64,000 nucleotides of DNA from Oscillospiraceae bacterium. Lineage in GTDB: Bacteria > Bacillota > Clostridia > Oscillospirales > Oscillospiraceae. The translations under genes and the position numbers were made by a program. Positions 24,593-32,964 of the stretch are shown here, one piece after another; the first letter of the stretch is position 1; every line of letters begins with the position of its first letter. The notes beneath the pieces were generated by a model. The model saw only the letters and a list, made by a program, of their open reading frames with translations. It searched no databases and was not told the origin of the DNA. The stretch is from contig CAJTFK010000009.1 of NCBI GenBank assembly GCA_910575505.1, positions 1-64,000 of the forward strand. The letters run 5' to 3'.

Positions 24593-26683
24593 ATGCCCCG
24601 TATTCAGCAGCTGGAGACCCATGTGGCGGACCTGATTGCCGCCGGCGAGGTGGTGGAGCGCCCGGCCAGCGTGGTCAAGGAGCTGGTGGAGAACGCCATT
24701 GACGCCGGAAGCTCCGCCGTGGCGGTGGAAATCCGCCGGGGCGGCATGGGCCTGATTCGGGTCAGCGACAACGGCTGCGGCATCGCCCCCGCCGAGCTGC
24801 CCACCGCCTTTCTCCGCCACGCCACCAGCAAGCTCCGTTCCCCGGAGGACCTGGGAAAAATCGGCACCCTGGGCTTCCGGGGCGAGGCCCTGGCGGCCAT
24901 TTCCGCCGTCAGCCGGGTGGAAATCCTCACCCGGCGGCGGGAGGACGCCGTGGGGGCCTCCCTGTCCCTGGAGGGGGGCGTCCCCGGCGCGGTGGAGTCC
25001 GCCGGAGCGCCGGAGGGCACCTCCATTCTGGTCCGGGACCTCTTTTACAACACCCCCGCCCGGCTGAAATTCATGAAGAAGGACAGCGCCGAAACGGCGG
25101 CGGTAAACGGCCTCATGCAGCACCTGGCCCTGTCCCACCCCGGCGTCTCCTTCCGCTTTTCCAAGGACGGAGCCGACGCCCTCCACACCCCTGGCGACGG
25201 GCGGCTGGACTCTGCCATATACGCCGCCCTGGGCCGGGACTTTGCCCGGAGCCTCCTGCCCGTGGAGGGCCGGGGCGGGGAGATACAGGTCTCCGGCTTC
25301 GTGACGGAGCCCCTCCAGAGCCGGGGGTCCCGGTCCATGCAGGTCTTTTTCGTCAATGGCCGGTTCATCAAGTCCCAGCTGCTGACGGCGGCCCTGGAAG
25401 AGGGCTATCGGAACCAGATGATGAAGGGGCGCTTCCCCGGCTGCGTGCTGGCGGTGACGCTGCCGGTGACGGCGGTGGACGTCAACGTCCACCCGGCCAA
25501 GACCCAGGTGAAATTCGCCCGGGAGAAGGAGGTCTTCGACGCGGTATACCACACCGTCCTGGATTGCCTTGCGGCAAAGGGCGGAGCGATTGGAACCCCC
25601 GCCCCCGCGCCGGAGCGCACCGTCCATCCCCGGGGGGACTTTTTCCGGACCATGGACGCCGGGACCTACCGGGCCCAGGGGGCGAAATCTCCCGCCCGGC
25701 CTGCCTGGAACACAGAGCGGCCCCGGACGGGCCTCCGGCTGTCCGACAGCGCCCCCAAGGGGGTTTGGAGCCGGACCGGGTCCCTCCTTTCCGGGACGCC
25801 GGCGGAACCGGCGGAGAAGAGACCTGTTCGGATTCCCGGGCCGCAGAAGCCGGAGGAGCTTTTGGAGCAGCCCCGGGAGACCCGCACGGAAGGGGTTTTT
25901 CCTGCGGCGGAACCGGCGGAGAAGAGCCCTGTTCGGGTTCCCGGGCCGGAGAAGCCGGAGGAGCTTTTGGAGCGGCCCCGGAGGACCCCCACGGAAGAGG
26001 TTTTTCCCGCGGCGGAACCGGTGGAGGACGGGAAGCCGGCGGACAAAAAGCCCTTTGTGCCCGCCATTCCCGGCGGGGACGTGCTGCCGGGCCAGGGGAC
26101 CCTGGAGCCCCTTCAGCGGGAGGCCCCCTGGCGGATTGCCGGGGAGGTGCTGCGGACCTATATCGTCTGCGAGAGCGAAGCGGGAGAGGTCTTCCTCATT
26201 GACAAGCACGCTGCCCATGAGCGGATGAACTTCGACCGGCTGAAGGCCTCCCGGGAGCCCCCCATGCGGCAGGCGCTGCTGACGCCCATCGCCGCGGAGC
26301 TCGGCCGGGAGGACGCCGCGCTGCTGCTGGAGCACCTGCCGGAGCTGGAGGCCTTCGGCTTCGCCTGCGAGGACTTCGGCGGCGGCACGATTTTGATTCG
26401 GGAGATTCCGGCGGACATCGACGCCGGGGACGCCGTGCCGGCTCTGGAGGAATTCGCTGTGGCCCTGCGGACGGGCCGCTCCCCGGAGGAGCGGCGGGAG
26501 GCCTTACTACACACCATGGCCTGCAAGGCCGCCATCAAGGGCGGCTGGACCAGCGGCCCGGAGGAGCTGAGGGTCCTGGCGGAGAAGGTCCAAAGCGGCG
26601 CGGTACAGTACTGCCCCCATGGCCGGCCTGTGGCGGTGAAGCTGACGAAGCACGAGATTGAGAAGATGTTCAAGCGGGCCTGA
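24593..26683 (+). CDS. mutL: DNA mismatch repair protein MutL (endonuclease type)
   Basis: 696 residues, ATG 24593 with AAAGGAGG upstream. The GHKL ATPase motifs are ELVENAIDAGSS, DNGCGI and GFRGEALAAI in the first 110 residues. The C-terminal dimerisation domain has the endonuclease metal motif as DKHAAHERMNFD (DQHAxxE in most homologues), ACKAAIKGG and YCPHGRPVAVKL. MutL couples MutS recognition to nicking and excision. The linker between the two domains is unusually long and holds two near-perfect 35-residue tandem repeats (about residues 404-474; RIPGPQKPEELLEQPRET and RVPGPEKPEELLERPRRT). Confidence 0.95.
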   Translation: MPRIQQLETHVADLIAAGEVVERPASVVKELVENAIDAGSSAVAVEIRRGGMGLIRVSDNGCGIAPAELPTAFLRHATSKLRSPEDLGKIGTLGFRGEALAAISAVSRVEILTRRREDAVGASLSLEGGVPGAVESAGAPEGTSILVRDLFYNTPARLKFMKKDSAETAAVNGLMQHLALSHPGVSFRFSKDGADALHTPGDGRLDSAIYAALGRDFARSLLPVEGRGGEIQVSGFVTEPLQSRGSRSMQVFFVNGRFIKSQLLTAALEEGYRNQMMKGRFPGCVLAVTLPVTAVDVNVHPAKTQVKFAREKEVFDAVYHTVLDCLAAKGGAIGTPAPAPERTVHPRGDFFRTMDAGTYRAQGAKSPARPAWNTERPRTGLRLSDSAPKGVWSRTGSLLSGTPAEPAEKRPVRIPGPQKPEELLEQPRETRTEGVFPAAEPAEKSPVRVPGPEKPEELLERPRRTPTEEVFPAAEPVEDGKPADKKPFVPAIPGGDVLPGQGTLEPLQREAPWRIAGEVLRTYIVCESEAGEVFLIDKHAAHERMNFDRLKASREPPMRQALLTPIAAELGREDAALLLEHLPELEAFGFACEDFGGGTILIREIPADIDAGDAVPALEEFAVALRTGRSPEERREALLHTMACKAAIKGGWTSGPEELRVLAEKVQSGAVQYCPHGRPVAVKLTKHEIEKMFKRA
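25802..26015 (+). repeat. 105-bp in-frame tandem repeat within mutL
   Basis: Units start at 25802 and 25907, and a third partial copy begins at 26012 (GCGGAACCGG). The period of 105 bp is exactly 35 codons, so copy-number change keeps the frame. The two full units differ at only a few positions. Confidence 0.9.
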
Positions 26684-26745
26684 CGGCGTCCCGGAGGGGG
26701 CCCGTTCCGGCGGGGCCGGATAAACGGCGGACAGGAGGAACCAAC

Positions 26746-26943
26746 ATGGCAAAAAAGGACGGGCGCTTTGCGGTAACCTATCAGAAAACGACGTTTGGGA
26801 CGGAGACAACAATCCTGGTGGACCGGGAGACGGGGGTCAATTACCTGTTTTACAGGTCCGGCTACGGCGGCGGCCTGACGCCTCTGCTGGACCGGGAGGG
26901 CAGGCCCGTGATTACAACCGTATGGGAGGAGCCGGAGCAATGA
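26746..26943 (+). CDS. DUF6440-like small protein
   Basis: 65 residues starting at ATG 26746, 7 nt after GGAGG. The sequence pattern (FGTETTILVDRETGVNYLF, then GYGGGLTPLLDREGRPV) matches the short, soluble DUF6440-type proteins that are widespread in clostridia and have no known function. No catalytic residues are evident. Its stop codon overlaps the start of the next gene (ATGA), so translation is coupled to the flavodoxin-fold reductase. Confidence 0.75.
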   Translation: MAKKDGRFAVTYQKTTFGTETTILVDRETGVNYLFYRSGYGGGLTPLLDREGRPVITTVWEEPEQ

Positions 26944-27530
26944 AAATGCTGTATGTGGACTGCTGTATCAGCCAGCGGGGACCGGAGTCCCGGACCCGGG
27001 CCCTGGCCGGGGCGTTTCTCTCCGCCTTCCGGGAGAGCCACCCCGGGGCGGAGACAGAGACCGTCTCTCTGGAGACCATGGACCTGAAGCCCCTGCTTCC
27101 CGATTTCCTGAACCGGCGGGACGCCCTGAAGGGCCGAAAGGCCTTTGGCGGGCCGGAATACGCGCTGGCCCGCCAGTTTCAGGCGGCGGACGCCGTGGCA
27201 GTGGCGGCCCCCTTCTGGGACCTGAGTTTTCCCTCTGTGCTGCGGATTTACATTGAGCATATTTCCGCCATCGGCCTGACCTATCACTACGAGGCCGACG
27301 GCTGCCACGGAGACTGCAAGGCCCGGCGGCTGGCCTACCTCTCCACCGGCGGGGACGTCGAGCAGGCGGAAAACCTGGGCGTCCTCTACTGGAAACAGCT
27401 GTGCGCCATGTTCGGAATTCCCCGGTTTGACCATGTGTTTGCCGGGGGGCTGGACCTGGACCCCGGCAGGGTCCCCGCGCTGATGGAGGCCGCCTGCGAG
27501 GGGGCCCGGCAGCTGGGCCGGGAATTCTGA
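26940..27530 (+). CDS. Flavodoxin-fold NAD(P)H-dependent oxidoreductase (azoreductase-like)
   Basis: 196 residues. The FMN phosphate-binding segment of the AcpD/NQO-like fold is at the N terminus (LYVDCCISQRGPESRTRALA). The FMN/quinone-side segment APFWDLSFPSVLRIYIEHI is near residue 88, followed by GLTYHYEADG and LSTGGD. It is likely an FMN-dependent NAD(P)H oxidoreductase acting on quinones, nitro or azo compounds; the physiological substrate is not predictable. The start ATG overlaps the previous stop (ATGA). The miaA gene starts 5 bp after its stop, so these genes form one transcript. Confidence 0.82.
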   Translation: MKMLYVDCCISQRGPESRTRALAGAFLSAFRESHPGAETETVSLETMDLKPLLPDFLNRRDALKGRKAFGGPEYALARQFQAADAVAVAAPFWDLSFPSVLRIYIEHISAIGLTYHYEADGCHGDCKARRLAYLSTGGDVEQAENLGVLYWKQLCAMFGIPRFDHVFAGGLDLDPGRVPALMEAACEGARQLGREF

Positions 27531-27535
27531 CGCCT

Positions 27536-28966
27536 ATGCCGGAGGGGAAGAAAATTGTCTGCGTGGTGGGCCCCACCGCCTGCGGCAAGACCACTCTGGG
27601 TGTGCTGCTGGCCCAAAGATTCGGCGGCGAGGTGGTCTCCGCCGACTCTATGCAGATTTACCGGGGCATGACCGTCGGCACCGCCGCCCCCACCGAGGCG
27701 GAGATGGGCGGCGTGCCCCATCATATGATCGCCGTGGCGGACCCCCGGGAGCGCTGGTCCGCCGCCCGGTATGCGGAGACCGCCATCCCCATTGTGGACG
27801 ATATCCTCCGGCGGGGGAAGCTGCCCATTCTGGTGGGGGGCACAGGGCTGTGGCTGGAGGCGGTGGTCCGGGGCCGCTCCTTCGCCGCCGGTCAGGCCGG
27901 CGGGGCCGTCCGGGCGGAGCTGCAAAGGCAGCTGGAAACCGGGGGCATCGCCCCCCTTCTGGAGGAGCTGCGGACCGTGGACCCCGAGGCGGCGGAGCGC
28001 CTCCACCCGGCGGATGAAAAGCGGATTCTTCGGGCCCTGGAGGTCTGGCGGGAGACGGGGAAAACCATCTCAGAGCACAACCGGGAGACGGGGCGGCTTC
28101 CGCCCCGGTATGACGCGGTGTGGATTGGCCTCCGCTTTGCCGACCGGGAGGACATGCGGAGCCTGATTGACCGTCGGGTGGACGCCATGGCGGCGGCAGG
28201 CCTGACGGAGGAGGTCCGGGCTCTGGTGGACCAGGGCGTTCCCAGGGACTCCACCGCTATGCAGGCCATCGGCTATAAAGAGCTGCTGGCCGTTCTGGAC
28301 GGACAGCAGTCCCGGGAGGAGGCCCTGGAGACGGTGAAGCTCCGTTCCCGGCAGTACGCCAAACGGCAGTTGACCTGGCTGCGGCGGAATCCTGATATTC
28401 ACTGGATTAGCTGGGGAGAGAAACAGACCGCGCCGGAGGAGCAGGAAAAAAACCCGGGCGCGGTGCAAAAACAGACCGCGCCGGAAGACCGGAAGCAGGG
28501 AAAAGGTCCGGGCGCGGAGCAAAAACAGACCGCGCCGGAAGACCGGGAACAGGGAAAAGGTCCGGGCGCGGAGCAAAAACAGACCGCGCCGGAAGACCGG
28601 GAACAGGGAAAAGGTCCGGGCGCGGAGCAAAAACAGACCGCGCCAGAAGACCGGGAACAGGGAAAAGGCCCGGGCGCGGAGCAAAAACAGACCGCGCCGG
28701 AAGACCGGGAACAGGGAAAAGGTCCGGGCGCGGAGCAAAAACAGACCGCGCCGGAAGACCGGAAGCAGGGAAAAGGTCCGGGCGCGGGGCAAAAACAGAC
28801 CGCGCCGGAAGACCGGAAGCAGGGAAAAGGTCCGGGCGCGGGGCAAAAACAGACCGCGCCGGAAGACCGGGAACAGGGAAAAGGTCCGGGCGCGGGGCAA
28901 AAAAGGGATTTTGCCTGGGCTCTACAGGTTTCGACTGAAATTCTCTCCGCCGCCGGCGTATGCTAG
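27536..28966 (+). CDS. miaA: tRNA dimethylallyltransferase with a long tandem-repeat tail
   Basis: 476 residues against the usual 300-315. The enzyme proper is about residues 1-297: P-loop GPTACGKTTLG (11-21), SADSMQIYRGM, GGTGLWLEAVVRG, the substrate segment AIGYKELLAVL, and RQYAKRQLTWLRR. It transfers dimethylallyl to A37 of UNN-reading tRNAs, before MiaB acts. After WISWGEKQTAP the protein runs into one degenerate and eight 18-residue repeats (KQTAPEDREQGKGPGAEQ), then a 20-residue unrelated end. The tail is hydrophilic, Gly/Pro/Lys/Gln-rich and probably disordered. The DNA period is 54 bp, so the copy number can vary without losing frame. Confidence 0.93.
   Translation: MPEGKKIVCVVGPTACGKTTLGVLLAQRFGGEVVSADSMQIYRGMTVGTAAPTEAEMGGVPHHMIAVADPRERWSAARYAETAIPIVDDILRRGKLPILVGGTGLWLEAVVRGRSFAAGQAGGAVRAELQRQLETGGIAPLLEELRTVDPEAAERLHPADEKRILRALEVWRETGKTISEHNRETGRLPPRYDAVWIGLRFADREDMRSLIDRRVDAMAAAGLTEEVRALVDQGVPRDSTAMQAIGYKELLAVLDGQQSREEALETVKLRSRQYAKRQLTWLRRNPDIHWISWGEKQTAPEEQEKNPGAVQKQTAPEDRKQGKGPGAEQKQTAPEDREQGKGPGAEQKQTAPEDREQGKGPGAEQKQTAPEDREQGKGPGAEQKQTAPEDREQGKGPGAEQKQTAPEDRKQGKGPGAGQKQTAPEDRKQGKGPGAGQKQTAPEDREQGKGPGAGQKRDFAWALQVSTEILSAAGVC
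28421..28900 (+). repeat. 54-bp tandem array within miaA (nine units)
   Basis: A first, shorter unit (48 bp) starts at 28421. Eight 54-bp units start at 28469, 28523, 28577, 28631, 28685, 28739, 28793 and 28847. Differences are few: GAA/AAG giving Glu/Lys in PEDRE/PEDRK, GAG/GGG giving Glu/Gly in PGAE/PGAG, plus silent changes. Confidence 0.95.
28935..28964 (+). promoter_or_regulatory. Possible promoter between miaA and hfq
   Basis: CTGAAA (28935-28940), an 18-bp spacer and TATGCT (28959-28964) at the very end of miaA. The expected start point near 28971 coincides with the first base of the nested hairpin described next. Confidence 0.35.
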
Positions 28967-28970
28967 ATGA

Positions 28971-29088
28971 GAGTCTGAACAGAGGCCCGTTCACATTGGT
29001 CCAAGCCCCCGGGCCCAGGCCGGGGTCGCCGGCACGGCCGTGAATGGGCGCTCCGGGCATCTCTGTTTGACGGGAATGCCGCAGACTC
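28971..29088 (+). ncRNA. Possible structured RNA between miaA and hfq
   Basis: Three helices nest in order: 28971-28977 (GAGTCTG) with 29082-29088; 28978-28984 (AACAGAG) with 29061-29067; 28985-28994 (GCCCGTTCAC) with 29040-29049, one G-U pair. All 24 bases of the 5' strand are continuous, while the 3' strand has bulges of 14 and 11 nt. The apex holds another GC hairpin (CCCCGG/CCGGGG). The overall form, a long interrupted rod, recalls 6S RNA but is shorter (118 nt) and asymmetric. It could equally be a structured 5' leader of hfq. Confidence 0.35.
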
Positions 29089-29165
29089 CAGGGCGGACGC
29101 AGGTCGTCCGGCTGAAAAAAAGAAGCGGCGGGAAACACGCCGCCAAAGAAAAAGGAGCGGACGAT

Positions 29166-29402
29166 ATGATGCAGAGCAAAGCGAATTTACAGGACCTTTT
29201 CCTTTTCCGGGCCAAGCGGGACCGGATGCCTGTAACCATGTTTCTGATGAACGGGTTCCAGATGCGGGGCGTTATCACCGGCTTTGACGCCTTCGTGGTC
29301 ATTCTGGACAGCGAGGGGCGGCAGCAGGTGATTTACAAGCATGCGATTTCCACCATTGCCCCCATACGCCCGGTGGACCTGGGACCGGACGGAGAGAGTT
29401 GA
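29166..29402 (+). CDS. hfq: RNA chaperone Hfq
   Basis: 78 residues, ATG 29166 (a second ATG follows directly) after AAGGAGCGG. Sm1 motif: [20 protein letters not shown], with [19 protein letters not shown]. Sm2 motif: [10 protein letters not shown], including the YKH residues that line the proximal RNA-binding face. It forms a cytoplasmic hexamer that binds small RNAs and A-rich sequences. The miaA-hfq order is ancestral in many bacteria. The short C-terminal end is typical of Firmicutes. Confidence 0.96.
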   Translation: MMQSKANLQDLFLFRAKRDRMPVTMFLMNGFQMRGVITGFDAFVVILDSEGRQQVIYKHAISTIAPIRPVDLGPDGES

Positions 29403-29470
29403 GAGTGAAGAGTTGAGAGTGGAGAGTCGAGAGTGAAGAGCTGAGCGCGGGGAAAATCAGGAATCGGGAA
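29397..29470. repeat. Dispersed GAGAGTTGAGAGTGAAGAG-type repeat
   Basis: Several GAGAGT/GAAGAGT words in a row, followed by AATCAGGAATCGGGAATTTTT. The words recur at 12385-12482 and, as complement, at 48730-48765. It occupies the hfq to HlyD-like gap. Confidence 0.55.
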
Positions 29471-29533
29471 TTTTTCTGAGACGCGGGATACACAACGGAG
29501 ACGGCGGCCCCCCGGGGGCGCTACATAGGTGTT

Positions 29534-30808
29534 ATGGAAGAACAAAAGAAAAAACGGGGAAAGCGCTCCATAGGGCTGCGGCTGCTGACGGCGCTGCTGT
29601 TTCTGGTGGTGCTGGTCTACTTCGGCGTCCAGGGCTGGCGTTATCTGGACGACCCCCTGATTACCACCCTGGCCTATCCCTATCAGGTGGAGATGACGGT
29701 GGAGCTGTCGGGCTGGGTGGTTCGGAATGAGGAGCTCCTCCCCGACGAGGGCGGCGGACTGCTCCGCGTCCAGCGCTCCGAGGGGGAGCGGGTCAGCCGG
29801 GGGGGCGTGGTGGCGGCAGTTTACGCCGACCAGGCCTCTCTGGACCGGCAGGCGGAGATTGACAGCCTCACCAGCCGCCTGGAGCAGCTGCACTACGCCC
29901 AGAACCTGGCCCAGGAGATGGAAACCACCCAGAAGCTGGACAGCCAGATCAGCCAGAGTCTTCTGGCTTACCGCCGCTATCTGTCCGCCGACCGCTTTTA
30001 TGACGCCGGCGAAGAGGGAAACCGGCTCCGGGCGCTGGTGACCAAGCGGGATTACACCGGTTCCGGCGGAGGGGACCTCTCCGCTCAGATTCAGGAGGCA
30101 GAGGACCGGATCGCCGCCCTGCGGAGCCAGACCACCGGTTCTGTCCGGCGGATTACCGCCTCCAAGGCGGGGCTGTATTCCGGGGAGGCGGACGGCTACG
30201 AGACCGTTCTCACCCCCTCCATGCTGGAGGACCTGACGCCCTCCGTCCTGGCGGGCCTGACAGCGGACGCCTCCGCTGTCTCCCAGACGGGGAAGCTGAT
30301 TTTGGGCGACACCTGGTATTATGCCGCGGTCATCCCCGCCGAGACGGCGGCGGCGCTGGAGGAACAGAGCAATCTGCGGCTCCGCTTCGCCAAGGGCGTG
30401 GACCGGGATCTGCCGGTGAAGCTGGAGTCCGTGGGTCCCAGGGAGCAGGGACAGGTGGTGGCGGTGTTCAGGGGGGACAGCTATCTGCGGGAGCTGACCC
30501 TGCTGCGCCAGCAGCGGGCCCAGGTGATTTACGGGTCTTCTCAGGGGCTCCGGGTGCCCAAGGAGGCTCTTCGGGCCCTGCGGACCGAGTCCGACCGGGA
30601 CACCGGGGAGCGCACGGCGGAGGAGGCCACCGGCATTTACTGCGTGGTGGGCCTGAACGCCCGGTTCAAGCCGGTGGAAATTTTATACACCGGGGACCAC
30701 TTTGCCCTGGTCCGCGCCGACTCTGAGGATACGAATCTGCGCCTCCGGTCCGGGGATGAGATCATCGTCTCGGCCCGGGACCTGTTTGACGGAAAAATCA
30801 TCGGATAG
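29534..30808 (+). CDS. HlyD-like membrane-anchored protein upstream of ylmE-sepF
   Basis: 424 residues. A basic N terminus (KKKRGKRS) and one transmembrane helix (about 13-34, LRLLTALLFLVVLVYFGV) place the rest outside the membrane. The region after residue 50 has the biotinyl-lipoyl-like hairpin of membrane-fusion proteins (VELSGWVVRNEELL, GGLLRVQRSEGERVSRGGVVAAVY). A coiled-coil stretch follows near 100-140 and beta-rich domains near 250-420. It resembles HlyD/RND adaptor proteins, but no transporter gene is adjacent. Its constant position before ylmE-sepF in this lineage suggests a cell-envelope or division role, which is inference. Confidence 0.75.
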   Translation: MEEQKKKRGKRSIGLRLLTALLFLVVLVYFGVQGWRYLDDPLITTLAYPYQVEMTVELSGWVVRNEELLPDEGGGLLRVQRSEGERVSRGGVVAAVYADQASLDRQAEIDSLTSRLEQLHYAQNLAQEMETTQKLDSQISQSLLAYRRYLSADRFYDAGEEGNRLRALVTKRDYTGSGGGDLSAQIQEAEDRIAALRSQTTGSVRRITASKAGLYSGEADGYETVLTPSMLEDLTPSVLAGLTADASAVSQTGKLILGDTWYYAAVIPAETAAALEEQSNLRLRFAKGVDRDLPVKLESVGPREQGQVVAVFRGDSYLRELTLLRQQRAQVIYGSSQGLRVPKEALRALRTESDRDTGERTAEEATGIYCVVGLNARFKPVEILYTGDHFALVRADSEDTNLRLRSGDEIIVSARDLFDGKIIG

Positions 30809-30855
30809 GCCGCCGCCCCTCGGGGCGAAAATCAAAAAAGAAAGAAGCTGAAACC

Positions 30856-31548
30856 ATGCTGATTGCCGACAACATCGCCCGGGTGCGGGCAAACATTGCC
30901 GCCGCCGCCAAAGAGGCGGGCCGGGACCCCGGGGACATCCTGCTGGTGGGCGCCAGCAAAATGAACGGCGCCGAAGCCTGCCGGGAGGCCATCGCCGCCG
31001 GCATCGACGCCCTGGGGGAGAACCGGGTCCAGGAGATGACGGCGAAGCTGGCGGAAAACGCCTATGAGGGCGCGCCCCTTCACTTTATCGGACACCTCCA
31101 GCGGAACAAGGTCCGCCAGGTGGTGGGCAGGGTGAGCCTGATTCAGTCTGTGGGCTCTCTGGAGCTGCTGGAGGAGATTGAAAAGGCCGCCGCCCGGCTG
31201 GAGCTGACCCAGGACGTCCTTCTGGAGGTGAACATCGGAGAGGAGGCCGCCAAAAGCGGCTTTGCCCCCCGGGACCTGTTCGCCGGGGCGGAGGCTGCCC
31301 TGGAGCGGAGTCATATCCGGGTCCTGGGCCTGATGACCATTCCTCCGGCGGATGCGGAACGGGAGGAAAATCTCGGTTATTTCCAAAAAGTACGCACACT
31401 TTTTGTTGACATCAATGAAAAATTGTTCCATAATGAATTACAGTATCTATCCATGGGTATGAGCGGCGACTATGAGGACGCCGTCCGCCTGGGCGCCACC
31501 ATGGTCCGGGTGGGCTCCGCCATCTTCGGCAGCCGCCATTATACCTGA
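30856..31548 (+). CDS. ylmE: Pyridoxal phosphate homeostasis protein (YggS/YlmE family)
   Basis: 230 residues, a single TIM-barrel domain. The PLP-binding lysine lies in LLVGASKMN (residue about 36), followed by GENRVQEMTAKL, HFIGHLQRNKVRQV, VNIGEEAAKSGF and LSMGMSGDYEDAVRLGATMVRVGSAIFG, all diagnostic of the family. It binds PLP and buffers B6 vitamers without known catalysis. In Firmicutes it stands directly before sepF in the division cluster, as here. A pyridoxal/pyridoxamine kinase gene lies 2.4 kb downstream. Confidence 0.93.
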   Translation: MLIADNIARVRANIAAAAKEAGRDPGDILLVGASKMNGAEACREAIAAGIDALGENRVQEMTAKLAENAYEGAPLHFIGHLQRNKVRQVVGRVSLIQSVGSLELLEEIEKAAARLELTQDVLLEVNIGEEAAKSGFAPRDLFAGAEAALERSHIRVLGLMTIPPADAEREENLGYFQKVRTLFVDINEKLFHNELQYLSMGMSGDYEDAVRLGATMVRVGSAIFGSRHYT

Positions 31549-31624
31549 GCGGGAAACCGGGCCGCAGACATGACGACAATGAACGCAGACGTGACACCAA
31601 TGAAAAAGGGCAGGAGGTTGTGCC

Positions 31625-32059
31625 ATGAGCATACTGGACGAATTCAGAAAGCTGGCCCATCCCTATGAGGACGAGGACGGCGAGTTTGACGAGCTGGAGG
31701 AAGAGCCCCGGAGAGACGAGTTTGAGGAGCGCCGCATCAGGATGGACGAGCGCCGCAGCAAGGTTGTGAACATCCACGCCACCACCCAGCTGAAGGTCAT
31801 CCTGGTGAAGCCGGAGCGCTTTGAGAACGCTTCGGAGATCGCCGACCAGCTGAAGGAAAAACGGACGGTGGTTTTGAATCTGGAATCCACCAACAAGGAC
31901 GTGGCCCGCCGCCTGATTGACTTCTTGTCCGGCGTGGCCTACGCCGGCGAGGGCAAAATCAAACGGGTTGCCGCAAATACCTACATCATCACCCCCTACC
32001 ATGTGGACATTGAGGGAGATCTGATTGACGAGCTGGAAAACAACGGCGTTTATTTCTGA
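31625..32059 (+). CDS. sepF: Cell division protein SepF
   Basis: 144 residues, ATG 31625 after AGGAGG. The N-terminal amphipathic segment MSILDEFRKLAHPYEDE binds membrane. The middle is acidic and Arg-rich (residues 20-45). The C-terminal domain KVVNIHATTQLKVILVKPE, VLNLESTNKDVARRLIDFL and YIITPYHVDIEGD is the conserved polymerising fold that binds the FtsZ tail. It tethers and shapes the Z-ring. Gene order ylmE-sepF-divIVA is retained; the usual ylmG-ylmH genes are absent between sepF and divIVA. Confidence 0.94.
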   Translation: MSILDEFRKLAHPYEDEDGEFDELEEEPRRDEFEERRIRMDERRSKVVNIHATTQLKVILVKPERFENASEIADQLKEKRTVVLNLESTNKDVARRLIDFLSGVAYAGEGKIKRVAANTYIITPYHVDIEGDLIDELENNGVYF

Positions 32060-32188
32060 CGGGCCCCCTCTTTTGGCCGCCCCGGCCTTGACGGAGTCCC
32101 ATTCAACAAAAGAACCGGCTGACCAGCCCGGCGGCGGACCCGCCGGGCCGGAGCGCATCCGCCGGCAGTGACAGGAGGAGAACAGACC

Positions 32189-32932
32189 ATGCTGACACCT
32201 CAGGAGGTTTCCGCCCGTTCCTTCACCAAGGCGGTGATGGGCGGCTATAACATGACCATGGTGGACGAGTTTCTGGACGAGCTCACCGACGACTACACGG
32301 CCCTATATAAAGAAAACGCCTCGCTGAAGGCCAAGCTGAAGGTCCTGGTGGAAAAGGTAGAGGAATACCGGGCCACGGAGGACTCCATGCGGGCCACCCT
32401 GCTTACCGCCCAGCGGATGGCGGATTCCATCGTCAAGGAGGCGGAGGAACGGCGGGACGAAATCCTGGGCCAGGCGGAGGCCAGCGCCCGGGAGCGGCTG
32501 GAGCACTACCGCCGGGAGCTGGCGGAGGCCGACCAGCGGCTGAAGCAGGGTCAGCTGGAGCTTCAGCGCTTTGTCAGCGCCAGCCGGGCCCTCTGCACCC
32601 AGGAGCTCCAATTCCTGGACCGGCTGCCGGAGCTTGAGATTGCCCCGGAGCAGACGGAGGAGAAGATGGAGGATCAGGTCCGGGCCGCATTCGCCGGAAA
32701 GCCCGCCGAGGTGCCGGACCCCTTTGCCGCCGTGGAGACGGAAACGGCTGAGAAGGCAGAAAGGATCGAAAGGGTCGAGAAGGCCGAAAAATCTGATGAA
32801 AAGGCAGAAAGGACTGAAGCGGCGGAGCCGGTTGAAAAAACCGGGGAAGAGCCGCCGCCGGATCTGGATGCCACCCGCCGGGTGAATCTGAACGATTTGA
32901 AATTTGGCCGCAACTACAGCAAGGACGGCTGA
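32189..32932 (+). CDS. divIVA: DivIVA-domain cell division/polarity protein
   Basis: 247 residues from ATG 32189, which follows ACAGGAGGAG. The DivIVA N-terminal fold MLTPQEVSARSFTKAVMGGY and MTMVDEFLDELTDDYTALYK is followed by a long coiled coil (about 40-140, rich in Lys/Glu/Leu/Arg). The C-terminal third is low-complexity with repeated Glu/Lys/Arg/Ile/Ala words (KAERIERVEKAEK) and ends with NLNDLKFGRNY. The protein binds negatively curved membrane at poles and septa. The acidic repeat tail is longer than in Bacillus. Confidence 0.9.
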   Translation: MLTPQEVSARSFTKAVMGGYNMTMVDEFLDELTDDYTALYKENASLKAKLKVLVEKVEEYRATEDSMRATLLTAQRMADSIVKEAEERRDEILGQAEASARERLEHYRRELAEADQRLKQGQLELQRFVSASRALCTQELQFLDRLPELEIAPEQTEEKMEDQVRAAFAGKPAEVPDPFAAVETETAEKAERIERVEKAEKSDEKAERTEAAEPVEKTGEEPPPDLDATRRVNLNDLKFGRNYSKDG

Positions 32933-32964
32933 GCGGAGACAGGAGACGAAGGGAGGCGCTGCCC

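Noticed and set aside
28070..28900. Minus-strand repeat protein opposite miaA (LFLPRARTFSLLPVFRRG)
   Set aside because: It exists only because the 54-bp unit is open in several frames; there is no start site, and the plus-strand frame is continuous with the enzyme.
28971..29088. Firm identification as 6S RNA or tmRNA
   Set aside because: The tmRNA ends and tag codons are absent, and the length and one-sided bulges do not fit 6S RNA well; it is reported only as a structured RNA candidate.
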